Below are positions 1 to 8,000 of a stretch of 19,790 nucleotides of DNA, in pieces (within the stretch, counting starts at the first letter, position 1; every line of letters begins with the position of its first letter). The translations under genes and the position numbers were made by a program. The stretch spans positions 1 to 19,790 of the forward strand of contig CAYPVT010000014.1 in the NCBI GenBank assembly GCA_964414265.1, given 5' to 3'. The notes under the pieces are model-generated. The model did no database searches and was not told the DNA's origin. It saw only the letters and a list, made by a program, of their open reading frames with translations. The stretch comes from VMEP01 sp964414265 (GTDB lineage Bacteria; Patescibacteriota; Minisyncoccia; Phycocordibacterales; VMEP01).

Positions 1-314
1 AGCCTACGCGCGAGCGAAAACACTCTCGCAAGAACTTTTATTTTCGTTGTGCCGTATTCACTCAGTAAAATTTGTTTATCGCCACCAAAAACATCTACCA
101 CTCGCCACATATTTTTCCCAAAAACCAAATCAGTTTTACAAACAGAAAAGTCTTGCAATAAATATCGCAACTTTGCCTTACTAAGTCTCACTCCTTGAGC
201 GGTAGCGAAAATCAAACCAAAATCTCTTGTTAGAAGATAAAACATGCGATTAGCTTCTCCTAAGTTCACACCCCCCAAGACGATACTCTCCGTTGTGTAT
301 CGATGATACGACAT
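1..314 (-). CDS. recO: DNA repair protein RecO, N-terminal part (runs off the window edge)
   Basis: About 104 residues are visible, starting MSYHRYTTESIVLGG, and the frame is still open at base 1. The pattern of a short N-terminal strand, then TESIVLGGVNLGEANRMF, a 'LLTRDFG' segment and 'AQGVRLSKAKLR' matches the RecO OB-fold domain. There the family usually shows T-x-A-I-V-L, G-E-x-D and a basic G-V-R-R-x-x-S-x-L-R stretch. RecO acts with RecF and RecR to load RecA on SSB-coated single-stranded DNA. The ATG lies one base after the ileS stop codon, so it is almost certainly the last visible gene of the argS-ileS-recO transcript and is probably translated by coupling; no SD is seen. The C-terminal zinc and helical region lies outside the window and cannot be judged. 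Confidence 0.8.
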   Translation of the reverse strand, partial: MSYHRYTTESIVLGGVNLGEANRMFYLLTRDFGLIFATAQGVRLSKAKLRYLLQDFSVCKTDLVFGKNMWRVVDVFGGDKQILLSEYGTTKIKVLARVFSLARR

Positions 315-315
315 A

Positions 316-3300
316 CTAAATAATCAGTTTTAAAACAAAAAACATCTCATCAAAAGAAACCTCCTCCCCTATAACATCTACGGAAAAATCTATCCCTTTA
401 ATACTCACTGCTTGAGAAATTTCTGCCTGCCATTTTTCTACAAAACTTTTTCCGTTCTCATTTGTTGAAATACTAAGTGAAGCAATATCTTTAGGGTTTA
501 ATTTTTCTTTCTTTCTCAAATCCTGTACCGCGCGAATAAATTCACGAACCTGTCCTTCTTCTTTTAATTCAGGTGTTATTGTGACATCAAACAACACGAC
601 CCCTCTTTCAAGAGAAGCATTGTGTGTAATTTTTTTCACATTTACTTCTTCTTTCACCAGCTCTTCAAAAAATTCACCATCTTGCTCGGATACTTCAAGC
701 GAAGAAAGTGGTTGGCGAACCTTAATCCCGTGAACCGCGCGGGCGGCGAGGGCTTGTTCAACTATTCTTCTGGTATTCAACATTTCCCCAATTAAATCTT
801 TGTCAGTTTTTGATGACTTTGGCCATTTTTCAAGATGCACACTTTCTTTATCTTTTTCGGTTTTAATTTTTTGATACAAATCTTCCGCAACAAAAGGCGT
901 AAATGGCGCAAGAATCTTAGAAAGTTCTTTCAAAACAAATAATGTTGTTTCAAGTCCTGCTTTTTTATCTTCCTCATCGTTACCCTTAAAACGTTCTCGC
1001 GAACGACGAATGTACCAAGTCGACAAATCCTCAATAAAGTCCCCGATTGGTCTTGTTGCTTTATCAATCTCGTATTTATCCATCCCTTCTGTGACTTCTT
1101 CCTTAAGTTCGTTTAATCTTGCGACAATCCACTTATCTAAAACATTTTTACTTTCATCTTTAGCTTCTACTTTTTCAGCATACAGCGCGTAAAAAGAATA
1201 AACATTCTCGAGGCGCACAACAATTTTTCTGTATACATCAGAAACTCCAGCTTCAGACAAACTCAAATCCTCGGCCCGCATAATTGGAGACGAGAGTAAA
1301 TAATATCGAAGTGAATCTGCTCCGTATTTTTCAATAACCTTAATTGGATCAGGGTAATTCTTTAGGCGCTTTGATATTTTTTTGCCGTCTTCGGCCATCA
1401 CCATCCCGTTAACAATAACGTTTTTATATGGAGCCTTCCCAAAAAGCGCTGTGCTCAAAACCAAAAGTGTATAAAACCAACCTCGAGTTTGATCTAATCC
1501 TTCCGCAATAAAATCTGCGGGAAAATTATTTTTAAATTCTTTTTCGTTCTCAAAAGGATAGTGGAATTGCGCAAATGGCATTGACCCTGATTCAAACCAA
1601 CAATCAAACACTTCCAAAACACGTGTCCTTTCTCCTCCACATTCACAATTTAGTTTTACAGCATCGATGTATGGGCGATGAAAATCAAGGTCTCCGTCTT
1701 TATTGCGCGGGATAGATTCGAAAATCATTTTTTCAAACTCCGCGTTACTTAAGAAATCGTCCCCTCTTTCTTTTTTCATCTTCACCGCACTTTCTACTGA
1801 AAGACCTAACGCCATGGTGAAAAGTAGCCACGCGGTATATTCGTGCGTAACAATAAGAACATTTTTTCCTTCGTGTTCTTTTTCAATATTTGAAACAGCT
1901 TCAAAAACTCTTTTCTTTAAATCAGCTAAATTCTCCCCATTTGGAGCCCTCTTTGTAAATTTTTCTTCTAAAGAAGAGAAGTACCCGTGATATTCCTCAT
2001 TAGTCTTTCCATTAAAGTCACCAACATTTATTTCAGCTAATCGTGGATCAAAGACAACATCAGAATTTTGTAGGCCAAGTTCTTCGGCAAGAATAGATGC
2101 TGTTTGTCTTGTGCGCATAAGTGGCGAGGAAACAATGAGGTCGATTTTTTCTTTTTTCAATTTCTGAGCGCTTTCCTTAACTTGCTCTCTCCCTTTTTCA
2201 GTTAGGTTGTCTATGTCTGTCTCTTTTATTTTTGTAGTTCTTGCTACGTTGCTTTCTGATTGCCCATGTCTTATTACAAAATAATTATTGGAAGATGGCT
2301 TCGCCAATTTTTTAATATCAAAAAGCGAACCAACGACAACTGGTTTTTCGCATTTATTACATTTCCAAACAGGAATCGGCGCTCCCCAGAAACGAGCTCG
2401 AGAAACCGCCCAGTCGCGAGCGCCTTCAAGCCACTTACCAAAACGATTAGTACCAATTGATTCTGGAACCCAGTGTATCTTTTTATTTTCTTCAACGAGT
2501 TTATCTCTAAACTTACTAACTTCAACAAACCAAGAACTTGAAGCGTAGTTTAAAAGTGGAGTCTCGCATCGCCAACAGAGCGGATATGAGTGAACTATTT
2601 TTTCTTTAGAAAAAAGTGTTCCTTTTTGCGCAAGATATTTAATTATTTCTATATCTGCCGATTGAGTATCTCCTTTTTGTTTAACATATTTACCCGCGAA
2701 ATCTTTCACCTCAGGTTTAAATTGCCCACTCATTGAAACATGCTGAACGAAAGGAAGTTTTTCTTTAATTCCAAGCTCCATGTCTTCTGCGCCAAAAGCT
2801 GGGGCTTCGTGGGCAATACCAGTGCCACTCTCAGCTGTCACGAAATCGGCATGATAAACCTTCCAACCATTCTCATGATTCTTTATTGTTTTATCGTTTA
2901 GATAATAATCAAAAACCGGAACATAAGATTTGCCAACTAATTCAGATCCTTTGATTGGAGTACCTATTACTTCAAGTAAATGGTCACTGTGTGGAACTAT
3001 GTAAAAATTATTATTTTTTTCAAACTTTTCAATAATCAATTTCGCTAAATAAACATATTCATCCTTATTATCATATGTTCCAGTACCAATTTTTTGCATT
3101 ACTGTTTTTCTGAGTATTTTTGCTTTTACATAATCAATATCTTTATTCACCGCTATTGCGACATTCCCTGGTAATGTCCAAGGTGTCGTTGTCCAAGCTA
3201 AAAGATAAGTTCCTGGCTCATCGGCGAGTTCAAATTTTGCCGTCACCGAAATATCCGTCAGATCGGTATAGCCCTCCGCAACTTCTGATTGTGCAAGTGG

Positions 3301-3852
3301 TGTCTCACAACGTGGACAAACATACATAATTTTATGTCCTTCATAGACAAGGCCTTTTTCATGAAGAGTTTTGAATGCCCACCAAATAGATTCTGTGTAT
3401 GTCGCATCCATTGTTTTATAGGCATGCTCCATATCAACAAAACGTCCTAATCTTGGAACCACTTCTTTCCAGTTTGAATCAAAACGAAGAACCGCTTTTT
3501 TTGCCGACTCGTTAAACTTATCAACTCCATACTCTTCAATATCTTTTTTATGTCCAAGATTTAACTCTTGCTCAATCAAGTTTTCTATTGGAAGGCCGTG
3601 ACAATCCCAACCCCACTGTCTGCGTACAAAACTACCACGCATCGTTTGATAACGTGGAATGGCGTCTTTTATTGTCCCAGCTAAAATATGTCCGTAGTGT
3701 GGCTCCCCTGTTGCAAAAGGTGGTCCATCGTAAAATACAAATTTATCATCCGCTTTCTGTTCTAGCGTTTTCTCAAAAATTTTATTTTCTCTCCAGAATT
3801 TAAGTATCCTTTTTTCATTCAGAGAAACCTGTGTGTCTTTTTGTTCTTCCAT
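316..3852 (-). CDS. ileS: Isoleucine--tRNA ligase with an embedded histidine phosphatase domain
   Basis: Class I synthetase charging tRNA-Ile, 1178 residues. Seen: HIGH-type motif HYGH (52-55), GWDCHGLPIE (81-90), the CP1 editing domain around WTTTPWTLPGN (220-230), SRARFWGAPIPVW (484-496), the KMSKS-type motif KISKR (825-829), and a C-terminal anticodon-binding region. Cys pairs at 179/182, 426/429, 498/501 and 736/738 could bind zinc. The sequence resembles the long, archaeal/eukaryotic-like IleRS form. Oddity: between GSLFDIKKL (509-517) and DFHRPYID (723-730), which are nearly adjacent in ordinary IleRS, sit about 200 extra residues that form a histidine phosphatase domain (R528, H529, R580, E607, H670). 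Start: ATG 19 nt after the argS stop. No SD is visible; it is probably cotranscribed with argS. Confidence 0.95.
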   Translation of the reverse strand: MEEQKDTQVSLNEKRILKFWRENKIFEKTLEQKADDKFVFYDGPPFATGEPHYGHILAGTIKDAIPRYQTMRGSFVRRQWGWDCHGLPIENLIEQELNLGHKKDIEEYGVDKFNESAKKAVLRFDSNWKEVVPRLGRFVDMEHAYKTMDATYTESIWWAFKTLHEKGLVYEGHKIMYVCPRCETPLAQSEVAEGYTDLTDISVTAKFELADEPGTYLLAWTTTPWTLPGNVAIAVNKDIDYVKAKILRKTVMQKIGTGTYDNKDEYVYLAKLIIEKFEKNNNFYIVPHSDHLLEVIGTPIKGSELVGKSYVPVFDYYLNDKTIKNHENGWKVYHADFVTAESGTGIAHEAPAFGAEDMELGIKEKLPFVQHVSMSGQFKPEVKDFAGKYVKQKGDTQSADIEIIKYLAQKGTLFSKEKIVHSYPLCWRCETPLLNYASSSWFVEVSKFRDKLVEENKKIHWVPESIGTNRFGKWLEGARDWAVSRARFWGAPIPVWKCNKCEKPVVVGSLFDIKKLAKPSSNNYFVIRHGQSESNVARTTKIKETDIDNLTEKGREQVKESAQKLKKEKIDLIVSSPLMRTRQTASILAEELGLQNSDVVFDPRLAEINVGDFNGKTNEEYHGYFSSLEEKFTKRAPNGENLADLKKRVFEAVSNIEKEHEGKNVLIVTHEYTAWLLFTMALGLSVESAVKMKKERGDDFLSNAEFEKMIFESIPRNKDGDLDFHRPYIDAVKLNCECGGERTRVLEVFDCWFESGSMPFAQFHYPFENEKEFKNNFPADFIAEGLDQTRGWFYTLLVLSTALFGKAPYKNVIVNGMVMAEDGKKISKRLKNYPDPIKVIEKYGADSLRYYLLSSPIMRAEDLSLSEAGVSDVYRKIVVRLENVYSFYALYAEKVEAKDESKNVLDKWIVARLNELKEEVTEGMDKYEIDKATRPIGDFIEDLSTWYIRRSRERFKGNDEEDKKAGLETTLFVLKELSKILAPFTPFVAEDLYQKIKTEKDKESVHLEKWPKSSKTDKDLIGEMLNTRRIVEQALAARAVHGIKVRQPLSSLEVSEQDGEFFEELVKEEVNVKKITHNASLERGVVLFDVTITPELKEEGQVREFIRAVQDLRKKEKLNPKDIASLSISTNENGKSFVEKWQAEISQAVSIKGIDFSVDVIGEEVSFDEMFFVLKLII
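1708..2301 (-). other. Histidine phosphatase (phosphoglycerate-mutase-like) domain inserted in IleRS
   Basis: This encodes roughly residues 518-715 of the IleRS. Seen: the signature VIRHGQSESN (526-535) with catalytic His529 after Arg528; SSPLMRTRQTA (575-585) with the second conserved Arg; an acidic RLAEINVGDFNG segment (Glu607, a candidate proton donor); and IVTHE with the second catalytic His670. All residues of the classical histidine phosphatase pocket appear present, so the domain may be active. It lies in frame, with synthetase sequence resuming cleanly on both sides. The substrate cannot be told from sequence: the superfamily includes sugar-phosphate mutases, phosphatases and nucleotide phosphatases. 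Confidence 0.9.
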
Positions 3853-3871
3853 ATTGTCTTATATTAGCAAA

Positions 3872-5446
3872 TTACATTTTCTCTGGCGCAGAAATACCTA
3901 AAAGCGACAATGTTTTCGCTAAAATTATTCTGGTCGACAAAACAAGCTCTAGCGCACCAACGTTATATTTATCCTCCTCGATAACTCGCGTGTCGCGATA
4001 AAACTGCGAAAATTGAGAGGCAAGCTCGTAAGCATAAGTGTTCAAACGATTAACCTGACAATCCCCTGCTGACAATTCAACAACTTCCGGAAACTGTAGA
4101 AGTTTAACAGCAAGGTCTCTTGCGGATTTATTTTTCAAAACTTCATCAAGTTTAATTTCGTGAGGAGAAAGCGCTTTAGTGTTCGCAATTATTGATGACA
4201 TGCGAGCGTGAGCATATTGCACATAAAAAACAGGGTTCTTATCTGAATGCTCTTTAGCTAAAGCAACATCAAACTCCATGTGAGTGTTAAGCGCACGTTC
4301 ATTATAAAACCAACGCACCACATCAAGACCAATTTCTTCTACCAAATCTTCAAGTAATACAACATTACCTGCGCGCTTCGACATTTTTGAAACTTCACCA
4401 TTTTCTTTAAGCGAAACGAGTTGAGTTATAAAAACCTTGAACTCCCCTTCCCAGCCAAGCATTTTTTTAACAGCCATCATCCGCTTAACATGCCCATGAT
4501 GATCTGCCCCCCAAACATTAATTACTTCCCCATAACCGCGTGTGAATTTATCAGAGTGATACGTAATATCTGAAAGAAAATAAGAAAAAGAACCGTCGCT
4601 TCGTAAAACAACCCTATCTTCATCATCACCATATTCTGTTGTCTTTGCCCACCATGCCCCCTCTTTTTCATAAACAAGATTTTTCTCCTTGAGTTCTTCA
4701 AACATTTTTTGATTAGAACCACTCGCTCTTAATTTACCGTCTTCTGAATACCATTCATCAAAACGAACTAGAAGTTTTTCTTCAATAAAATCTCGATTAT
4801 CTCTTTGTATTAAAGTGGCGAGTTTAAAACCAGCATCCGCCTCGCTCATTTGAGAGAAATCATTTTGCTCTATAAGAGAAGATATCATCTCTCCTTTATA
4901 TTGTTCCCCCCTCCCAAGTGCTAATTTTCCAAGCTCTTTAATTTGGTTGCTCTCACGGGAATCATTCACATAATATTCACGTGTCACATTTCCTCCTGCA
5001 AAAGAAAAAATGTTCGCTAAAATATCTCCGTAAAAAGCTCCGCGACCGTGACCTAAATGCAAAGCGCCGGTTGGGTTTGCCGAAATAAATTCAATATTTA
5101 TTTTTTTACCTTTTATGAAATCAAAACCTTTTTCAGATTCTTTTACTGTTTTATTAAGTTCACTTAAAACAGCTTCGGAAGATAAAGTGAAATTTATAAA
5201 TCCAGGTCCGGCAATATTCGTCTCTGAAACGGCGTCTATGAACCCTTTGTCTTTTTTAAGCTCTTCTATAATAGTCGTCGCAATGTCTTTTGGGTTTTTA
5301 TCCGAAACCTTAACAACCATTGCAACATTAGTAGTGTAATCACCAAAACGATTATCAGCAGAAATATTAAAAGAAACTTCCCTTAATTCCGGGAAAATAT
5401 CCTTGAGAACTTTATCTAATTTTTCTCTCAAAAAGTGAACCACCAT
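3872..5446 (-). CDS. argS: Arginine--tRNA ligase
   Basis: Class I synthetase charging tRNA-Arg, 524 residues. Seen: an N-terminal additional domain (about 1-90) ending in the family-typical GPGFINF; the HIGH motif within NPTGALHLGHGRG (HLGH at 130-133); the catalytic segment WGADHHGHVKRM; KMSKRAGN (KMSKR at 354-358); and a helical DALR anticodon-binding domain from about 400, beginning near NPVFYVQYAHARMSSI. It heads the argS-ileS-recO transcript. Its start is supported by a promoter whose extended -10 ends 6 nt before the ATG, which would give a leaderless mRNA; there is no SD. The length is slightly short for the family but all motifs are present. Confidence 0.96.
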   Translation of the reverse strand: MVVHFLREKLDKVLKDIFPELREVSFNISADNRFGDYTTNVAMVVKVSDKNPKDIATTIIEELKKDKGFIDAVSETNIAGPGFINFTLSSEAVLSELNKTVKESEKGFDFIKGKKINIEFISANPTGALHLGHGRGAFYGDILANIFSFAGGNVTREYYVNDSRESNQIKELGKLALGRGEQYKGEMISSLIEQNDFSQMSEADAGFKLATLIQRDNRDFIEEKLLVRFDEWYSEDGKLRASGSNQKMFEELKEKNLVYEKEGAWWAKTTEYGDDEDRVVLRSDGSFSYFLSDITYHSDKFTRGYGEVINVWGADHHGHVKRMMAVKKMLGWEGEFKVFITQLVSLKENGEVSKMSKRAGNVVLLEDLVEEIGLDVVRWFYNERALNTHMEFDVALAKEHSDKNPVFYVQYAHARMSSIIANTKALSPHEIKLDEVLKNKSARDLAVKLLQFPEVVELSAGDCQVNRLNTYAYELASQFSQFYRDTRVIEEDKYNVGALELVLSTRIILAKTLSLLGISAPEKM

Positions 5447-5452
5447 AAGGCG

Positions 5453-5480
5453 ATTCTAGCACGATTGACCGTTTTTTAAA
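5453..5480 (-). promoter_or_regulatory. argS promoter, predicted leaderless
   Basis: Read on the minus strand: -35-like TTTAAA (5475-5480), 16-nt spacer, then extended -10 TGC-TAGAAT (TG at 5460-5461, hexamer 5453-5458). CGCCTT and the argS ATG follow. With 6 nt between hexamer and ATG, transcription should start at or next to the A of ATG. Confidence 0.6.
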
Positions 5481-5504
5481 GCTAACCGCCTAAAAGCCAG
5501 CGGA

Positions 5505-5927
5505 TTACTTTCCAGAACTACCAAACCCTTTACCGCCTCTATCTGTCTCACTTAATTCTGAGACTTCAACAAATTCCACCTGTTCGATTTTCTGAATTAT
5601 CATCTGAGCGACCTTCTGCCCTTTTTCAAACTTATATGCTCTATCGCTTAAATTAACTATCCCAACTTTAACCTCTCCACGATACCCAGCGTCTATCACT
5701 CCACCTAACGTTTTAATTCCGTTTTTTACAGCAACGCCACTCTTATCCCAAATAAGTCCGGCGTACCCATCTGGAATTTCAAGTGCAATTCCAGTTGGCA
5801 CTTCTTTCCATTCACCCGAAGCAACTTCTACTTCTTCTCGTGAAAGTAGGTCGAAAGCTGCATCGCCTTTATATGCATAAACTGGAACCGGTAAATTTTT
5901 ATCTAATCTTTTTATTTTTATTTGCAT
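5505..5927 (-). CDS. dut: Deoxyuridine 5'-triphosphate nucleotidohydrolase (dUTPase)
   Basis: Hydrolyses dUTP to dUMP and pyrophosphate, keeping uracil out of DNA and supplying the ThyX substrate. It has 140 residues, normal for a trimeric dUTPase. The conserved motifs appear in order: AAFDLLS; WDKSGVAVKNG (the uracil/phosphate motif, with D-K where many have R-S); LGGVIDAGYRGEVKV with the catalytic Asp in VID; GQKVAQMII; and the glycine-rich C-terminal arm RGGKGFGSSG. Its base composition (about 42% GC in one 60-base sample) resembles the native neighbours rather than the GC-richer tmk/dcd/thyX next door. It has its own -10 box (TATAAT) 14 nt before ATG and no SD. Confidence 0.95.
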   Translation of the reverse strand: MQIKIKRLDKNLPVPVYAYKGDAAFDLLSREEVEVASGEWKEVPTGIALEIPDGYAGLIWDKSGVAVKNGIKTLGGVIDAGYRGEVKVGIVNLSDRAYKFEKGQKVAQMIIQKIEQVEFVEVSELSETDRGGKGFGSSGK

Positions 5928-5941
5928 GTCTTTAAAAGATT

Positions 5942-5947
5942 ATTATA
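5942..5947 (-). promoter_or_regulatory. dut -10 box
   Basis: A perfect TATAAT on the minus strand, 14 nt before the dut ATG, implying a leader of about 7 nt. It lies just beyond the tmk terminator, so dut is probably transcribed on its own. A -35-like GCGACA 18 nt upstream overlaps the terminator stem and is weak. Confidence 0.55.
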
Positions 5948-5955
5948 TCTCATAC

Positions 5956-5993
5956 AAAAAATCCGTGTCGCCAACTGGCAAACACGGATTTTT
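5956..5993 (-). terminator. tmk intrinsic terminator
   Basis: Arms ATCCGTGT (5961-5968) and ACACGGAT (5982-5989) pair perfectly, with an inner GCC/GGC pairing around an AACT loop. A T run follows on the minus strand (the plus-strand A's at 5956-5961). The flanking A/T runs could also let it work in the other direction. Confidence 0.85.
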
Positions 5994-6006
5994 GCTTGGT
6001 GGTTTT

Positions 6007-6675
6007 CTAAACCAAACCAAGCTGTTCTGAAACAACACCCCAGACCTCGTCGTGAACTTCTTCCGGTTTGCGGTTAGCGTCGACAATGACCGCCCTGCTT
6101 TTTTTACAAAGCTCTGCAAACCGACTAAAGCCATCACGAACGCGCTTGTGATATTCAATCGGGCGCAGGTCGAAGTGAGTCTTCGTCCGAGACGAATCAC
6201 CCGCCATCCGTTGGTATGCAACCTCCGGAGGAAGATCGAAAAACACGTAAAGGTCGGGCCCTTCTGCGCGCAACGGCGAATGACGGAAAATATCTTCCCG
6301 TAACCGCCAAAACTTTTCCTCCAGTTCAAGCTTCTGCTCACCGTAAATCTGGAAAGCGAAAGTGGAGGAATCACCGCGGTCAGAGATTACTGATTTCTCA
6401 GCCAAAACTGCTGGGAATACCAGATTCCTCATCAGCTCCTCGCGGGCGGCAAGAAAGAGGAGCATGTTGTTAAACGGCGTTGATTCCTTCGCAAGCGAAT
6501 CAAGAATCACCCCGCGGATTTTTTCCGCAAATGGCGTTCCCCCAGGCTCTCGGGTGAAAACAACCTGCTCGCCATTATGAACACCGTGGCAAGCAAGGCG
6601 TTCCTTGAGGAGCTCCAACTGAAGACCTTTGCCGGAACCATCCAGTCCATCGAAAACGCAATAACCAGGCTTCAT
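6007..6675 (-). CDS. tmk: Thymidylate kinase (dTMP kinase)
   Basis: Phosphorylates dTMP to dTDP with ATP. It has 222 residues, a normal length. Seen: P-loop DGLDGSGKGLQ (9-19), the TREPGGTPFAEKIR motif typical of dTMP kinases, SDRGDSSTFAFQ (the family DR-x-x-S-x-x-A-x-Q motif), and a basic LID-like stretch near SSRTKTHFD. Oddity: the residue after the P-loop lysine is Gly and the next is Leu, so the usual Ser/Thr is missing. The start is fixed by a strong SD, AGAGGAGCT, with AGGAG 7 nt before ATG. GC is high (35 of 60 in one sampled line) compared with ileS (21 of 60). It lies between two strong terminators and is probably monocistronic. Confidence 0.92.
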   Translation of the reverse strand: MKPGYCVFDGLDGSGKGLQLELLKERLACHGVHNGEQVVFTREPGGTPFAEKIRGVILDSLAKESTPFNNMLLFLAAREELMRNLVFPAVLAEKSVISDRGDSSTFAFQIYGEQKLELEEKFWRLREDIFRHSPLRAEGPDLYVFFDLPPEVAYQRMAGDSSRTKTHFDLRPIEYHKRVRDGFSRFAELCKKSRAVIVDANRKPEEVHDEVWGVVSEQLGLV

Positions 6676-6740
6676 ATTTTAGCTCCTCTTAGTTAATCAA
6701 AAAAACAAAATTTCTGTTACAAAACTAACACTTGTAAAAC

Positions 6741-6778
6741 AAAAAAGAAAGCCGCCGCACCTTTTGAGGGTGCGGCGG
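6741..6778 (-). terminator. dcd intrinsic terminator
   Basis: A perfect 10-bp GC-rich stem (6752-6761 with 6769-6778) is followed on the minus strand by CTTTCTTTTTTG. The tail is nearly identical to that of the thyX terminator. Confidence 0.92.
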
Positions 6779-6788
6779 TGAATCACTG

Positions 6789-7895
6789 TTATTTAAAGTG
6801 CTTGGAGAGCTTAGGCCCAGACTGCACTGTGTAATTCGAAACGGGTTTGCTGTCGTAATGTTGATCAGGCATCTCTGCCATTTGTTCGAAACGGATTCTG
6901 GCTATCGGTTGTCCGTGTCGAACAAAAAGATCTTCAAACGGGCGGACTTCCAAAGTAATCGGTCGCCCCTTGCCTTCGCCGTTTTTCCCGTGCCCCCATC
7001 CACAATCGATATACCCCGCGTAATGAGCGCGGAAATCACCATTTCGCGAGTCCATGTCGACCATTTCACAAGCGAGCTCCGGCGGAACGTGCACTGCTTC
7101 TGCGGTAGAGAGGATAAGAAAAGACCTCTGCCGTAAATTCAGGTACCCGTTTTTCGGCCGATAAATTGGCTCAAAAAAATCTGCCGGATCATGCGAGGAT
7201 TTCCCTTTCGAGAAATCAAGAATACTGCTTGAACCACGACACACGTACCCGACAATTTCTTGGGAAAGGTCGAGTGTCAGAACAATCGAACCGTCGTTAT
7301 AGCGGACTTGCATCTCGCTGTATTCATACGGCCGACCGTCCAAGTGGTAAAGCAATTGATGCCTCACGAATTGGTTTTGAAGCTCAAACTCCGAAAGGCG
7401 GGTGTCAGAAAAAAAGAATCTCGCCTGACAAACTGCCTCTCCTGCCGGAAGAATTACCGGGAAAGATTTCGGAGTGATGAGCACCCAAGCTTCACCACAA
7501 AAACCGCTTGGGGCCATGGCGTCAAAACTTGGAACTCCGTCAGCCATGACTCTGACATGCAGGTCATTTCTGCCGGTAGTCGACTTTGGATTGCAGTACG
7601 AGTAAACCATCGTCGGTAAACGAAAATACTGCTCGAGGCGGACAAGATACAAAACTCCGCACTCCATCGGCTTGGAAAGATCGTGAACAGAAACATTCAG
7701 ACGACTTATCAGGTCACGAACTTTTTCTCCAGGCCTCGGCAAAAAAACGCCGGTTACCCTGAAGGCCTCCTCAGATAACGTGAGGTCAAGTGACGCTGGG
7801 TTTATCAGCTCTTCTTTCGTGACAGAGGTGATCATCCCAGAATCAATCATTTCGCGAATCTTTTGGCGCGGAAGTGCGCCTTGTGCCTTATTCAT
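6789..7895 (-). CDS. dcd: dCTP deaminase, long two-domain type
   Basis: Likely deaminates dCTP to dUTP, feeding Dut and ThyX. At 368 residues it is about twice the common Dcd, matching the long family in which two dUTPase-like folds are fused in tandem (the type I associate with Pfam PF06559). Seen: N-terminal half with SLDLTLSEEAFRV, CNPKSTTGRNDLHVRV and LPAGEAVCQARFF; C-terminal half with VCRGSSSILDFSKG, AHYAGYIDCGWG and FVRHGQPIARIRFEQM. These repeat the family pattern of a strand-rich core ending in a 'G-Q-x-I-A' type motif. The start is set by SD AGAGGAGCT, with AGGAG 8 nt before ATG. GC is high (31 of 60 in one sample). It has its own terminator. The exact reaction (deaminase alone or bifunctional) is not proven by sequence reading. 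Confidence 0.85.
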   Translation of the reverse strand: MNKAQGALPRQKIREMIDSGMITSVTKEELINPASLDLTLSEEAFRVTGVFLPRPGEKVRDLISRLNVSVHDLSKPMECGVLYLVRLEQYFRLPTMVYSYCNPKSTTGRNDLHVRVMADGVPSFDAMAPSGFCGEAWVLITPKSFPVILPAGEAVCQARFFFSDTRLSEFELQNQFVRHQLLYHLDGRPYEYSEMQVRYNDGSIVLTLDLSQEIVGYVCRGSSSILDFSKGKSSHDPADFFEPIYRPKNGYLNLRQRSFLILSTAEAVHVPPELACEMVDMDSRNGDFRAHYAGYIDCGWGHGKNGEGKGRPITLEVRPFEDLFVRHGQPIARIRFEQMAEMPDQHYDSKPVSNYTVQSGPKLSKHFK

Positions 7896-7901
7896 GGAAA
7901 G

Positions 7902-7910
7902 AGCTCCTCT
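7902..7910 (-). promoter_or_regulatory. dcd Shine-Dalgarno
   Basis: AGAGGAGCT on the minus strand, with AGGAG 8 nt from the ATG. The same core precedes tmk. It is listed because most genes in this window lack an SD. Confidence 0.8.
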
Positions 7911-7949
7911 GTGTAGGTTAAACTAATAAACTTTTACCACGCATTTCAC

Positions 7950-7980
7950 AAAAAAGAAAGCGGGGGCAAAATGCCCCCGC
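7950..7980 (-). terminator. thyX intrinsic terminator
   Basis: GCGGGGGCA (7960-7968) pairs perfectly with TGCCCCCGC (7972-7980) around a 3-nt loop. It is followed on the minus strand by a TTTC TTTTTTG tail. Confidence 0.92.
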
Positions 7981-8000
7981 TACGAACCAAACAAACGGAA

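Noticed and set aside
5460..5504. Terminator between dut and argS
   Set aside because: A six-pair stem with two G-U pairs can be drawn but lacks a convincing T run, and part of it overlaps the argS -35 region.
5943..6374. 143-codon minus-strand frame overlapping tmk
   Set aside because: It is a frame-shifted shadow of tmk that continues through the tmk terminator. The tmk frame carries all family motifs.
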